From Fibrisoma limi BUZ 3 (GTDB lineage: Bacteria > Bacteroidota > Bacteroidia > Cytophagales > Spirosomataceae), in contig NZ_CAIT01000006.1 of assembly GCF_000296815.2 (NCBI RefSeq), positions 998,777 to 1,062,776 of the forward strand: DNA of 64,000 nt, in the 5' to 3' direction. The notes beneath the pieces were generated by a model, which had not been told where the DNA came from, did no database searches, and worked only from the letters and a program-made list of their open reading frames with translations. This document shows positions 37,619 to 46,884 of the stretch, in pieces; positions within the stretch are counted from its first letter, which is position 1, and each line of letters starts with the position of its first letter. The position numbers and the translations under genes are program-made.

Positions 37619-40237
37619 TCACAAGTCTGTTACGTTACCGTCGAGCTTTTTCTCCAGAATGGACAGACTACGGTTGATGTCGTCGAACAAGGCGGTCAGC
37701 TTGTCTTTCATGGTGCTGTCGAACGGTACGCTCTCACCCTCAAATGCTTTAAGGCGAGCGGCTATGCTCAACATAGCCAGTGAATTGAGCGACGATCGAA
37801 ATTTGTGGGTAGCCTGGTTAAAGGCGGGTCGATCGTTTTCGTCAACGGCAACGAATAACTTCTCTCGGAATTGAGGCAGATCCCCGACAAACAACGCCAC
37901 AAGCTCAGCCAGTAACTCGGCGTCATCGTCGGTTACCTCTGTCAGGTATTTCAGATTCACCAGTTCCTGTTCACTTTCGACCTCAGCCGACAGCTTGTTA
38001 TGAACCACCTGTGCCAACTGGACCGGCGCAAATCGGGAGATAACTTCGCCAATCTGCTCGATCCGGAGCGGTTTAGTTAGGTACTCGTTCATGCCCACAG
38101 CCAGACAGCGCTCACGCTCACCAGGCATGGTGTAGGCGGTCATGGCGACAATGGGCGTGGTTATTGACAATTGCTGGCGAATGGTCTGCGTGGCCGTATA
38201 TCCATCCATCTCGGGCATCTGAATATCCATCAGGATCAGGTCAAACTGCTGCTGCTTCAGAATTTCCACGGCCTCCAGCCCGTTATTGGCCTTGGTTGGC
38301 TTCAGCTTAAAGCGCATCAGAAACCCTTCCAGCACCTTCTGGTTCATTTCATTGTCTTCAACAATCAGAATTCGCATTAAGGAACGATCCGGCGTGGCCT
38401 CGGGAGCGGGTATCGACGGGTTGAGAAATACCAATGGGTTACCCGACCGAACCGGCACAGCCCCCGAATCCGGAACACCAAACGGAATCGTAACGGTAAA
38501 CGTAGTCCCTTGTCCCACGCGGCTTTGCACATCGATCGTCCCGTTCATCAACGCAACCAGGCTCTTGGCAATGTTTAACCCCAAGCCTGTACCTGCCGAT
38601 CGGAACAGCGTATCCGACGAAATCTGACTAAACCGGTTGAAGATCCGGTCGAGATCATTTTCGGGGAAACCCACGCCCGAATCCTCCATCCTGAACACAA
38701 GGTTCACATGCCCGGGGCGGTTCGAGGCTTCAGCGTAGACAGTTAACTTTACAAAGCCTTCTTTCGTGAACTTCACGGCATTGCTACCCAGATTCAGCAG
38801 AATTTGAACCAGTCGGATGGGATCGGCCACCAACACGACCGGAACGGCCGGGGCCACCTGTACCTCGTACCGAAGGCCCTTTCCGGTCGCCTTTGCCCCC
38901 AGATCGACCTCAACGGCCTGTATGAGTTCATTGATGTTGATCGGTTCGGGCTGTAGGGTTAACTGACCCGATTCAAGACTGGAAATATCAAGCAGCTCGT
39001 TGATAAGGGCCAGTACGTTATTCCCCGACAGCTTAATGTTATCCAGGTACTCCTGTTCTTCGGGGGGCAGTTGCTTCTGGCTTATCAATTCGCTGAACCC
39101 TAAAATAGCATTCAGGGGTGTCCGGACGTCGTGGCTTATGTTGGCCAGAAAAATTTCACGTTCCCGCAACGACTGCTCGGCAACTGTGCGTGCGCGTTGG
39201 AGTTCCTGCTCTTTCTGGCGGGCTTCCGTTATATCCCGAAATATGGAGATAGCACCTACAATGTCGCCCTCCCGATTATACAAGGGCCGGGCGTGGGTGG
39301 CCAGAAAGCGAGTCTCGCCTTCGGTTTCCAGCAGCAGATTGTCAGTCCCGACCGCTTTGCCCTTCAGCGCCTGATTTAAAGGCAGATCAGCCGACTCCAA
39401 TGCTTTTTTTGTATCCGCGTGCGATAGCCGGAAGCGATCCGCCCAATCGGATAACAGGACAGGAATGTGTTCGGTCGATGTTTTTAACAGCGCATGGCCG
39501 GCCTGGTTTACGTACACAATTTGCTGGTCGGTATTCAGTACGGCAACTCCCTCTGGAATGGCCTCCAGATACTGAGTCAACTCTTTCTGACGTTCCAGTG
39601 CGATCTTGGTGAGACGTTCGCGCCGTAACGTATATCGGTAGAACACGTACAACAAGGCCAGGGCCAGCAGCAACACCAGGCCATCGATGACCGCATCCAG
39701 CGTTCGTACCGTTGTAATTTGCTCCCGAATGCGCTCCTGATCATCCAACAGACTATCGGCCAGGGCTAAACGAAATGTTCGTAGCGATCGTACTAATCGT
39801 TGAATTTGCTTATTGGCGTTATCCTGTCGGCTTATATTGGCCTGAAGAATGGTTTCGGACTCCGCCTGTAACCGACGCGCCAGGGGGTACAGCTCAGGCG
39901 TATGGCTAGTCAGCGCAACCAGCGAATCAATCAGCGGCCGAATAGCCGCCGTGTTACGTGCCGATCGATTGTTTCTGTAAATGGCCTGCGCCGTTGTATC
40001 AGTCAGTTCATCATCGGCCGGATAGCTTAGTTCGAGGGTTAATTCGATGGTATTATTCAGAACGGCAATTGTTTGAATAACCGACTGGTTACCACTACTT
40101 ACCTCGTTGTATGTGGTCGTCTCGTAGTAATGACGAATGGTCAGCAACAAAATAGTTAGTCCGAAGCCGGCAAGCAGCAATATGCGGACAGTACGGTTTC
40201 GGATTCTTTGTTTTATCGGCACGGGAGACTCTACCAT
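37619..40237 (-). CDS. Hybrid sensor histidine kinase with receiver and Hpt domains
   Basis: An 872-residue phosphorelay protein. In order: a membrane helix (about 18-38), a helical periplasmic segment, a second helix (about 190-208), a PAS domain (about 225-345; VLNTDQQIVYVNQAG), HisKA with the phosphorylated His in ANISHDVRTPLNAI, HATPase (FRMEDSGVGFPENDLDRI, GTGLGLNIAKSL), a receiver (about 620-740; ILIVEDNEMNQ, LILMDIQMPEMDG) and an Hpt domain whose His is in FNQATHKFRSSLN. Phosphate can thus flow within one protein and then to a separate regulator. It lies downstream of the NarL-type gene, 290 bases away. Confidence 0.93.
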   Translation of the reverse strand: MVESPVPIKQRIRNRTVRILLLAGFGLTILLLTIRHYYETTTYNEVSSGNQSVIQTIAVLNNTIELTLELSYPADDELTDTTAQAIYRNNRSARNTAAIRPLIDSLVALTSHTPELYPLARRLQAESETILQANISRQDNANKQIQRLVRSLRTFRLALADSLLDDQERIREQITTVRTLDAVIDGLVLLLALALLYVFYRYTLRRERLTKIALERQKELTQYLEAIPEGVAVLNTDQQIVYVNQAGHALLKTSTEHIPVLLSDWADRFRLSHADTKKALESADLPLNQALKGKAVGTDNLLLETEGETRFLATHARPLYNREGDIVGAISIFRDITEARQKEQELQRARTVAEQSLREREIFLANISHDVRTPLNAILGFSELISQKQLPPEEQEYLDNIKLSGNNVLALINELLDISSLESGQLTLQPEPININELIQAVEVDLGAKATGKGLRYEVQVAPAVPVVLVADPIRLVQILLNLGSNAVKFTKEGFVKLTVYAEASNRPGHVNLVFRMEDSGVGFPENDLDRIFNRFSQISSDTLFRSAGTGLGLNIAKSLVALMNGTIDVQSRVGQGTTFTVTIPFGVPDSGAVPVRSGNPLVFLNPSIPAPEATPDRSLMRILIVEDNEMNQKVLEGFLMRFKLKPTKANNGLEAVEILKQQQFDLILMDIQMPEMDGYTATQTIRQQLSITTPIVAMTAYTMPGERERCLAVGMNEYLTKPLRIEQIGEVISRFAPVQLAQVVHNKLSAEVESEQELVNLKYLTEVTDDDAELLAELVALFVGDLPQFREKLFVAVDENDRPAFNQATHKFRSSLNSLAMLSIAARLKAFEGESVPFDSTMKDKLTALFDDINRSLSILEKKLDGNVTDL

Positions 40238-40527
40238 CTGTTAGCGCGACAAGATGCAGTTTTTTAATCAGGCAAGAAAGCAATAATGAAGCCTTAAACT
40301 GCTTTTAGCATCAACAAATGTAGGATTAGTACTTGGTTTTACACGCAGCTTCCCCCATGCGATCAACGGGCCGCCGTTTTCGCAGCTGGCTATCTGACCG
40401 TAGCATCGACAGAGTGCCAACCTGCTCGTTAATCTATATTGTTGTAGGCACTGTGATCGTTCATTCGCCTAACCGAGCAGACCAACGTACCTGTTGTTGT
40501 TCCGGTAGCTGATTACGCTTCCTCCTG
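40238..40527. promoter_or_regulatory. Spacer before the hybrid kinase with a possible promoter box
   Basis: CAAATGTA at 40315-40322 is a minus-strand TACATTTG (TAnnTTTG) box about 78 bases before the hybrid-kinase start; a good -33 partner was not seen. No gene or hairpin is evident in the remaining 290 bases. Confidence 0.35.
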
Positions 40528-41220
40528 CTAGTTGTCGGTGGGGTTTTTCCGTTCTTTCAATGCCAGCCGGACCAGATCAACGGTATTTTTAACGCCGGCC
40601 TTACGGATGATACTGGCGCGCTGGTTGGCAACCGTATTGGGGCTTATGTCAAAACGGTCGGCAATTTCCCGGCTGCTCATGCCTTCGGTCAAACAGGTTA
40701 GAATCTGCTCTTCGCGTGGGGTTAATTTGTTCCATAGCGAGCCGGGTGGGCCTGTTTCAGCGGTTGGCTCCTGTTCCCGGTTCCGGCGTGATGTGTTGGG
40801 CAATACCAGATGCCGGATGATGACCGACGAAGCCGAGGTTGGGTAGTATAGATCGCCGGTAGCCACAGCACGTACCGCCCGCAGGATTTCGTCTTCGCTG
40901 GTATCCTTGAGCAAATACCCGGCGGCTCCGTTCTGCACGGCATTCAGGATATAATCCGGGTTGTTGTGCATGCTGAAGATCAGCACCCTGACCTCCGGAT
41001 ACCGTTGTGCTACAACCTTAGCCACCTCGATGCCGGACATGCGCGGCATGGTGATATCGAGCAGCATAACGTCCGGCTTCAGGCTCGGAATCAGCTCAAT
41101 CGCTTCGTCGCCGTCGGTGGCTTCACCCACGATCTGAATATCGGCTTCGTCTTCCAACAGCGTACGAATGCCCTTTCTCACTACGGAATGGTCGTCGGTA
41201 ATCAGCAGTCGTATCGACAT
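40528..41220 (-). CDS. NarL/LuxR-family response regulator
   Basis: A 230-residue regulator with an N-terminal receiver (LLITDDHSVVRKGI; phosphorylated Asp in VMLLDITMPRMSG, about residue 55; Lys in GYLLKDTSE) and a C-terminal LuxR-type helix-turn-helix (LTPREEQILTCLTEGMSSRE, SPNTVANQRASIIRK, about 163-215). A 30-residue linker lies between. Its start is 2 bases after the stop of the sensor kinase gene, so they are a translationally coupled pair downstream of nirBD. Confidence 0.94.
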   Translation of the reverse strand: MSIRLLITDDHSVVRKGIRTLLEDEADIQIVGEATDGDEAIELIPSLKPDVMLLDITMPRMSGIEVAKVVAQRYPEVRVLIFSMHNNPDYILNAVQNGAAGYLLKDTSEDEILRAVRAVATGDLYYPTSASSVIIRHLVLPNTSRRNREQEPTAETGPPGSLWNKLTPREEQILTCLTEGMSSREIADRFDISPNTVANQRASIIRKAGVKNTVDLVRLALKERKNPTDN

Positions 41221-41222
41221 GG

Positions 41223-42689
41223 TTAGTTATGCGTTGAATCGGGTACATGTAGTTTGACCATCACTTTGGTCCCTTTCTTCGGTTTCGATGTGATGGTCAG
41301 GTCGCCGTTGAGCAACCGCGCCCGGGTTCGCATGTTGTCGAGCCCGTTGGTTAGCGATACACTTTTGTCTTTAGCCGTGCCATTCAGCACTGAAAAGCCC
41401 TTCCCATCATCTTCCACCACCAGCGTAACGGTCGATTTCATGCGTTGCAGCTTTAGCCGTACTAACTGCGCATCAGCGTATTTAACCGCGTTGTTGAGCG
41501 CTTCCTGTGCAATACGATACAGCCCAATTTCAACAGGTGCGCTCAATCGTTTATCGCTGCCGGTCCCCTCAAACGTAACAGCTATTCCCGACGACTGGGC
41601 TGTTTGTTCAGCCAGTAACTGGAGCGTGGCCTCCAGCCCAAAGTCACCCAGCACCGATGGCATCAGGTTATGCGAAATCTGACGGGTGGTCTGGATAATG
41701 TCCTGAATCGTGTTACAAAGTTCTTCAAACCGCAGCCGTTGCTTCTCGTCGGGAAATTCACCTTTTTTCAGCTTACCAGCCTGTAACTTTAACCCCGTCA
41801 GCATCTGCCCAATGCCGTCGTGGAGTTCCCGGGCGAAGCGTCGACGTTCTTCTTCCTGCCCCTCCAGCAATGCCGCAGACCGAACAGTATCCTCGGCGCG
41901 TTGCAATTGGTATTTCTCCTCCGTTGTTCGCAATAACTCCTGGCGGGTATCAACCAAGGTTCGGTTAGTAATTTCGAGTTCCAGATTGGCCTTCGCCAGT
42001 TGGCTGTTCGCCAGCCGCAAAGCGTCTTCTGACTCGGCCAGCCGACGAACCACGTTGCGGGTTCGCTTAACCACCGGACGAAAGATAAACAATCCTTCGA
42101 TAAACAAGGTCAGTAGCGTTGCCGCTCCCAGCAGCCACTCGATGCGTTCGAGGTATTTCACCCGCGCAAAACTTTCGGCATCGAACCGGAACACGATGTC
42201 GTCCATCTGCTGCAAGTACGACGGTTCTTCGCGCAGAATTACCTGCAGGGCATTCTGCTTCTGCGCCAGGGAACTTCGGGCATCGTTTATCCGGACGAAA
42301 CTTTCGTAGATAGCCTGAAACGACGGCTCGATCCGCCGGAACATAACCTCGATCGAATCACTTTTCCGCACGACGTAGGCCTTTTCCATGGACAAAACCC
42401 CATTCCGAAGCTGCGCATGGCGCCGACTCCAGGCCACCAGCAACGAATCGAATGATGCCTTATCGGCCGATGGAATACCGGCAATGTGCAGGACAGTTAG
42501 TTTCGTCAGTCGCTGACTCAACATCCGTTGCCGACCCGCTACGTTCAGTACGCGCCCATCGTCGTTCAAATTGTTGATTGTCTGCTTGATAAACAGCAGC
42601 CCGCTGACCGTCAACAGCGCAATGACCGTGAGGGCAATCACGTAAAAGCGCGTTAGTCGGCGGGCTACCTGCTGATCGAGCTGATTCAT
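41223..42689 (-). CDS. PilJ-domain sensor histidine kinase, NarX-like
   Basis: I take the ATG at 42689 (488 residues, MNQLDQQVARRL), because the 27 in-frame codons upstream are translated repeat sequence. Two membrane helices (about 14-34 and 185-205) bracket a PilJ/type IV-pilus-sensor-like periplasmic domain with LNVAGRQRMLSQRLTKLT, equivalent to the P-box that binds nitrate in NarX. Then come a coiled signalling helix, HisKA_3 with the phosphorylated His in FARELHDGIGQML, and HATPase (LVVEDDGKGFSV). It probably senses nitrate or nitrite and phosphorylates the adjacent NarL-type protein. It lies after nirD. Confidence 0.9.
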   Translation of the reverse strand: MNQLDQQVARRLTRFYVIALTVIALLTVSGLLFIKQTINNLNDDGRVLNVAGRQRMLSQRLTKLTVLHIAGIPSADKASFDSLLVAWSRRHAQLRNGVLSMEKAYVVRKSDSIEVMFRRIEPSFQAIYESFVRINDARSSLAQKQNALQVILREEPSYLQQMDDIVFRFDAESFARVKYLERIEWLLGAATLLTLFIEGLFIFRPVVKRTRNVVRRLAESEDALRLANSQLAKANLELEITNRTLVDTRQELLRTTEEKYQLQRAEDTVRSAALLEGQEEERRRFARELHDGIGQMLTGLKLQAGKLKKGEFPDEKQRLRFEELCNTIQDIIQTTRQISHNLMPSVLGDFGLEATLQLLAEQTAQSSGIAVTFEGTGSDKRLSAPVEIGLYRIAQEALNNAVKYADAQLVRLKLQRMKSTVTLVVEDDGKGFSVLNGTAKDKSVSLTNGLDNMRTRARLLNGDLTITSKPKKGTKVMVKLHVPDSTHN

Positions 42690-42702
42690 CTGGTGCAGTT
42701 TT

Positions 42703-42810
42703 GGGTTTGTGGTTTGTAGTTGGTGGTTTGTGGTTGGTGGTTTGTGGTTGCTGACGCGTCCGCATATCATGTGTCAGTAACGACCAACGACCAACCACCA
42801 ACTACAAACC
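42703..42810. repeat. G/T-rich inverted repeat element, copy 2
   Basis: The left arm (42703-42750) repeats GGTTTGTGGTT and TAGTTGGTGG words; the right arm (42778-42810) carries ACCAACCACCAACTACAAACC. The centre contains CTGAC...GTCAG. The right end enters the last codons of nirD and the element fills the spacer before the sensor kinase, supplying spurious in-frame codons upstream of its start. Confidence 0.75.
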
Positions 42811-43155
42811 AATATACACTAATCCAGCCTCTACCCTAATGGGATAAGTCCTGATTCGGTACTCGGCATCCGTCAGGCACTGGCCGGTTTTGAGCGAAAA
42901 CGTTTTTTTGTGAAAGGGGCAGGCTACTTTCGGCTCGTCGCCCTGGCTCCCAATCATACCCCGCGCCAAAGCTGTCTGCTGGCGGTGTGGGCATTCATTG
43001 TCGGTGGCATACCATTCGCCCCGACGAGCGTAGTTAAAAATAGCAATCTGCCGATCTTCGATCAGGACACAAGCCCCGCCATCGGCCGGGACATCCGCGA
43101 CATGGCAAGCCAGATGCCACGTTATTTCTTCTCTTTCAATTACGATTGATTCCAT
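42802..43155 (-). CDS. nirD: Nitrite reductase small subunit (Rieske type)
   Basis: A 117-residue Rieske-like protein that partners NirB. Residues ECPHRQQTALARG and ACPFHKKTFSLKTG hold the two Cys-x-His pairs of a [2Fe-2S] Rieske site. Many NirD proteins have lost these residues; here they are kept, so a cluster is likely bound. The final codons overlap the right arm of the repeat element, so the C-terminus (GLVYIGL) may be shaped by it. It follows nirB by 99 bases filled with another repeat. Confidence 0.93.
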   Translation of the reverse strand: MESIVIEREEITWHLACHVADVPADGGACVLIEDRQIAIFNYARRGEWYATDNECPHRQQTALARGMIGSQGDEPKVACPFHKKTFSLKTGQCLTDAEYRIRTYPIRVEAGLVYIGL

Positions 43156-43164
43156 GATAATTCA

Positions 43165-43244
43165 GGTTTGTCGTTTGGAGTTTGTGGTTTGTAGTTGCTG
43201 ACGCATGATATACTGACGCGTCAGCAACTACAAACTACAAACCC
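43165..43244. repeat. G/T-rich inverted repeat element, copy 3
   Basis: A compact copy: GTTTGTAGTTGCTGACGC (43187-43204) pairs perfectly with 43218-43235, and the outer GGTTTGT words (43165 on) with ACAAACCC to 43244. The loop is 13 bases. It occupies nearly all of the nirB-nirD spacer and could set the ratio of the two subunits through mRNA processing. Confidence 0.8.
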
Positions 43245-43254
43245 AAAACAAGTC

Positions 43255-45786
43255 TTACTTCCATTCCTTAGCGCGTTTCTGCGTACGCAGGGGTTCAAAC
43301 TGAACGGCGGGATCTTTCTGCTCGGGGGCGTTGATAAAGTGGGTAAATCGCTTGCGGAGGTGCGGATTCTCAACCACTTCTTTCCATTCGCAGGCGTAGT
43401 TATCAATCAGGGTCTGCATCTCCCGCTCCAGTTCGGCGGCAATGCCCAGCACATCATCAACCACCACGGCTTTCAGGTACGTAATGCCGCCCTCCATCTT
43501 ATTAAGCCAGGTGGCGGTACGGGTGAGCGGATCGGCGGTTTTAATGTAGAACATCAGGAAACGATCAAGCAACCGGATGCAGGTTTCTTTGTCAATGTCG
43601 GTAGCCAGCAACTGAGCGTGCTGGGGTTTGGAACCGCCGTTGCCGCAGACGTACAGGTTCCAGCCTTTTTCGGTCGCGATGATGCCAAAGTCTTTGCTCT
43701 GCGCTTCGGCACATTCACGAATGCAACCCGACACACCTGATTTGAGCTTATGCGGAGATCGGATGCCTTTGTAGCGTTCCTCTACCTCAACGGCAAACGA
43801 GACAGAATCCTGCACCCCGTACCGGCACCAGGTTGACCCAACGCAGCTTTTAACGGTCCGCAGCGCTTTACCATACGCATGACCGCTCTCAAAGCCAGCA
43901 TCTATGAGTTCCTCCCAGATTTTCGGCAGGTCGTTGAGATGGGCACCAAATAAATCGATACGCTGCCCACCCGTAATTTTTGTGTAGAGATCGTATTTCT
44001 TAGCGACCTGTCCAATCACGATCAGTTTATCGGGCGTTATTTCTCCGCCCGGAATGCGCGGCACGACTGAATACGTACCACCTTTCTGAATGTTGGCCAA
44101 AAACCGGTCATTGGAGTCCTGGATCGTTGCCCGATCTTTTTCCAGTATGTTTTCGTTCCAGAGACTCGCCAGAATGGAAGCCACCGCAGGTTTGCAGACC
44201 TCGCAGCCATCGCCTTTACCAAACTGATTCAGCACACCACCGTAGGTTTTCAGCCCGTTGATCCTGACCAGGTCCAGCAGCTCCTGGCGCGAATAATCGA
44301 AGTGTTCGCAGAGGACATTGCGAACGTACAAGCCCTGTTGCTTCAGCACACCCTGAATCAGGTCTTTTACCAGGGGGGTACACCCTCCGCAGCCTGTGCA
44401 GGCTTTCGTTGACTTCTTAAGCTGGTCAATGGTGGTGCAGCCATTGTTCGTGATCTCATTGCAGATAGCGGCCTTGGTGATGGCCTCGCAGGAGCAGATC
44501 AGCGCGTCGTCGGGCAGGCTCATAATCCCGGCGGCACCTGCGGTTTCCTCACCACCCCGTAGGCCAAGTATCAGGTCTTCGGGGTCGGGCGGCAGAATGG
44601 TTTTGTTCTTGCAGGTTTGCAGCAGCCCATTATACTGCTCCGCATCGCCCACCAGAATACCGCCCAGGAGTTCCTTGCCGTCTGCGGTTATGTTGATTCG
44701 CTTATAGATACCCTTCGCTTTGTTCTCGTAGGTCACGGTGCGGCAATCGGGACCTTCGGCAAACGGGTTACCGAAACTGGCTACGTCCACGCCAATCAGC
44801 TTGAGCTTCGTGGACATATCAAACGGTTTAAACTTTTTCTCTTCACCAAACAGGCGGGCCACCACCACAGCGGCCATTTCGTAGCCCGGTGCTACCAGGC
44901 CGTAAATCATCTGGTGTGCCAGGGCGCATTCTCCGATGGCAAAGATGTCCGGATCGGATGTTTGCAGGTGGTCATTGACCACAATACCGCCCCGTGGGTG
45001 CGTTTCCAGCCCGGCTCGTTTGGCCAGTTCGTCGCGCGGGCGGATACCCGCCGAGATGATCAGCATATCGACGTCGAGCGCTGAACCGTCTGCAAACCGC
45101 ATCCCTTCGATGGCATCTCCACCAATAATCTCCTGCGTGTTTTTATTAAGGTGAACGGTAAGCCCCAGCGCTTCTAATTGACTTTGTAATGTACCGGAGC
45201 CCGCAGCATCGATTTGGCGGGGCATCAGCCGCGGAGCAAACTCAACAACGTGAGCTTCGTGTAACCCGAGATCGAGCAAGGCCTTGGCCGCTTCCAGCCC
45301 CAATAAACCACCACCCACCACCGCCCCACGGCGGGCTTTGCTGGCATACGATTGGATAAATTCGAGGTCTTCGATGGTACGGTAGACAAACACCCCCTCT
45401 TTTTCAACGCCCGGAATGGCCGGCACAAAGGCACCGGAGCCAGTTGCCAGTAGTATATAATCGTAGGAAACGACAAGTCCGTGGTGTGAACGTACTTCTT
45501 TACGCTCCCGATCGATGTGTACAACCGGATCAGACAGATGAAGCTGAATGCCATGTTCGGCATACCAGGTGTCAGGGGCCAGCGCCAGTTCATCGGCGGT
45601 TTTGCCACTGAAATACTCGCTCAGGTGAACCCGGTCATACGCCACACGCGGTTCTTCCCCAAAAACCGTCAGCGTAAATCGCTGCGCCCAGTTTTCTCTG
45701 GCTATCAGTTTTTCGCAAAACTTGTAGCCTACCATGCCGTTGCCGATGACCACGACACGCTTGTTTGTGTTTGCTAGCATAGTCAA
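43255..45786 (-). CDS. nirB: NAD(P)H nitrite reductase large subunit
   Basis: Reduces nitrite to ammonium in the cytoplasm. The 843-residue protein has FAD and NAD(P)H domains (residues 1-400; VVIGNGMVGYKFCEKL, TGSGAFVPAIPG), a BFD-like [2Fe-2S] domain (ICSCEAITKAAI, ACTGCGGCTPL), and ferredoxin-like and siroheme/[4Fe-4S] domains. The siroheme-cluster ligands are the C-x5-C of SCVGSTWC and the C-x3-C of GCIRECAEAQ. Length is normal. It is the first gene of the minus-strand operon and is divergent from the siroheme methyltransferase gene, which makes its cofactor. Confidence 0.97.
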   Translation of the reverse strand: MTMLANTNKRVVVIGNGMVGYKFCEKLIARENWAQRFTLTVFGEEPRVAYDRVHLSEYFSGKTADELALAPDTWYAEHGIQLHLSDPVVHIDRERKEVRSHHGLVVSYDYILLATGSGAFVPAIPGVEKEGVFVYRTIEDLEFIQSYASKARRGAVVGGGLLGLEAAKALLDLGLHEAHVVEFAPRLMPRQIDAAGSGTLQSQLEALGLTVHLNKNTQEIIGGDAIEGMRFADGSALDVDMLIISAGIRPRDELAKRAGLETHPRGGIVVNDHLQTSDPDIFAIGECALAHQMIYGLVAPGYEMAAVVVARLFGEEKKFKPFDMSTKLKLIGVDVASFGNPFAEGPDCRTVTYENKAKGIYKRINITADGKELLGGILVGDAEQYNGLLQTCKNKTILPPDPEDLILGLRGGEETAGAAGIMSLPDDALICSCEAITKAAICNEITNNGCTTIDQLKKSTKACTGCGGCTPLVKDLIQGVLKQQGLYVRNVLCEHFDYSRQELLDLVRINGLKTYGGVLNQFGKGDGCEVCKPAVASILASLWNENILEKDRATIQDSNDRFLANIQKGGTYSVVPRIPGGEITPDKLIVIGQVAKKYDLYTKITGGQRIDLFGAHLNDLPKIWEELIDAGFESGHAYGKALRTVKSCVGSTWCRYGVQDSVSFAVEVEERYKGIRSPHKLKSGVSGCIRECAEAQSKDFGIIATEKGWNLYVCGNGGSKPQHAQLLATDIDKETCIRLLDRFLMFYIKTADPLTRTATWLNKMEGGITYLKAVVVDDVLGIAAELEREMQTLIDNYACEWKEVVENPHLRKRFTHFINAPEQKDPAVQFEPLRTQKRAKEWK

Positions 45787-46059
45787 TTGTAACTATAATA
45801 GTAGTAAAACCCTGTTTTTTTATTGTAATAAATCAAGATTTAACCCCCGTCAATCTTAATTTTCGATGCTTCAAAACTAAACTGTCTTTTGCAATTTTCC
45901 TACTATTAAATTCTTTATAACTCAATTTTTAAAGTATATTTTATTGAAAACGCTTGTTTTTTAGAAATTACACTCTACTTTTGAACAAACATTTACACGT
46001 AGTACTAATTAACTATTTATAGTACAATCTCAATAATCACCTTATAATAGATCGAAACT
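45787..46059. promoter_or_regulatory. Divergent A+T-rich control region of nirB and the siroheme gene
   Basis: A 273-base, strongly A+T-rich spacer. For the plus strand, TACTTTTG (45976-45983) with CTTG 19 bases before it (45953-45956) is a good promoter, giving a leader of about 70 bases. For nirB, CAAAACTA (45872-45879) is a minus-strand TAnnTTTG box. The imperfect dyad GTACTA-N12-TAGTAC (46002-46025) is a candidate regulator site, possibly for the NarL-type protein. Confidence 0.55.
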
Positions 46060-46818
46060 ATGCAGCCAAAGCTAACACTCGTGGGGGCGGGTCCTGGCGA
46101 CGGCGAGTTGATCACCGTAAAAGGTATCAGAGCGCTCCAGCAAGCTGACGTGGTCCTGTACGACGATCTTGTCAACGATAGCCTGCTGGATTTCGCACCG
46201 AATGACGCACTGAAGGTTTACGTAGGCAAACGAATCGGAAAAGCATCTTTCACGCAGGAGCAGATTAATCAGATGATTGTCCAGTTAGCTCAGGAGCACG
46301 GTCATGTGGTTCGTCTCAAAGGAGGGGATTCCTACATCTTCGGCCGCGGCTACGAAGAGCTTCAGTACGCCCGCGAATACAATATTCCGGGCGAGGTGGT
46401 GCCGGGCATGTCGAGTTGCATTGCCGTTCCGGCTTCGCAGCATATTCCGGTAACCTGCCGGGGTGTTAGCGAGAGTTTCTGGGTAATTACCGGCACCACC
46501 CGCCACGGCGATCTGTCTGACGATCTGCTGCTGGCGGCTCAATCGAACGCAACCGTGGTGGTGCTGATGGGAATGCATAAACTCGATAAGATATGCACGA
46601 TGTATAACCAATTTGGCAGGGGGCATCTGCCCATGGCGGTTATACAGAACGGTACGCGCACCGACGAGCGGTGTGTGGTAGGACAGGTCTGGGAAATGCC
46701 GCGTTTGGTTGCAGCACAGGGCGTGGGGGCGCCTGCTGTAATCATCATTGGCGACGTAGTTGCCTTGCATCCATCGTATGTGAAGGCGTACGCGCGCAGC
46801 CTGTCCGAGTTAGTGTAA
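46060..46818 (+). CDS. cobA: Uroporphyrinogen-III C-methyltransferase
   Basis: Methylates uroporphyrinogen III twice to precorrin-2, on the way to siroheme. The 252-residue protein shows the SUMT signatures VGAGPGDGELITVKGIRAL (residues 8-26), VRLKGGDSYIFGRGYEE and VVPGMSSCIAVPA, plus a late VVVLMGMHKL strand. It is a stand-alone methyltransferase without the CysG oxidase/ferrochelatase part. Next to nirBD, its role is to supply siroheme for nitrite reductase. Its stop lies on the edge of a repeat element. Confidence 0.95.
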   Translation: MQPKLTLVGAGPGDGELITVKGIRALQQADVVLYDDLVNDSLLDFAPNDALKVYVGKRIGKASFTQEQINQMIVQLAQEHGHVVRLKGGDSYIFGRGYEELQYAREYNIPGEVVPGMSSCIAVPASQHIPVTCRGVSESFWVITGTTRHGDLSDDLLLAAQSNATVVVLMGMHKLDKICTMYNQFGRGHLPMAVIQNGTRTDERCVVGQVWEMPRLVAAQGVGAPAVIIIGDVVALHPSYVKAYARSLSELV

Positions 46819-46884
46819 GGTTTGTCGTTTGTGGTTTGTTGTTGGCTCCCGATAAGGATGCGCCAGCAACCACAAACGACAAAC
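46819..46884. repeat. G/T-rich inverted repeat element, copy 4
   Basis: The left arm (46819-46845, GGTTTGTCGTTTGTGG and on) pairs with the right arm (46862-46884) with one small bulge; the loop is about 16 bases. It begins at the stop codon of the siroheme methyltransferase gene and is followed by six A, so on the minus strand it has a terminator-like layout. Confidence 0.75.

Noticed and set aside
42690-42770. N-terminal extension of the PilJ-domain kinase
   Set aside because: The codons are a translated copy of the G/T-rich repeat; the membrane-helix start is at 42689.
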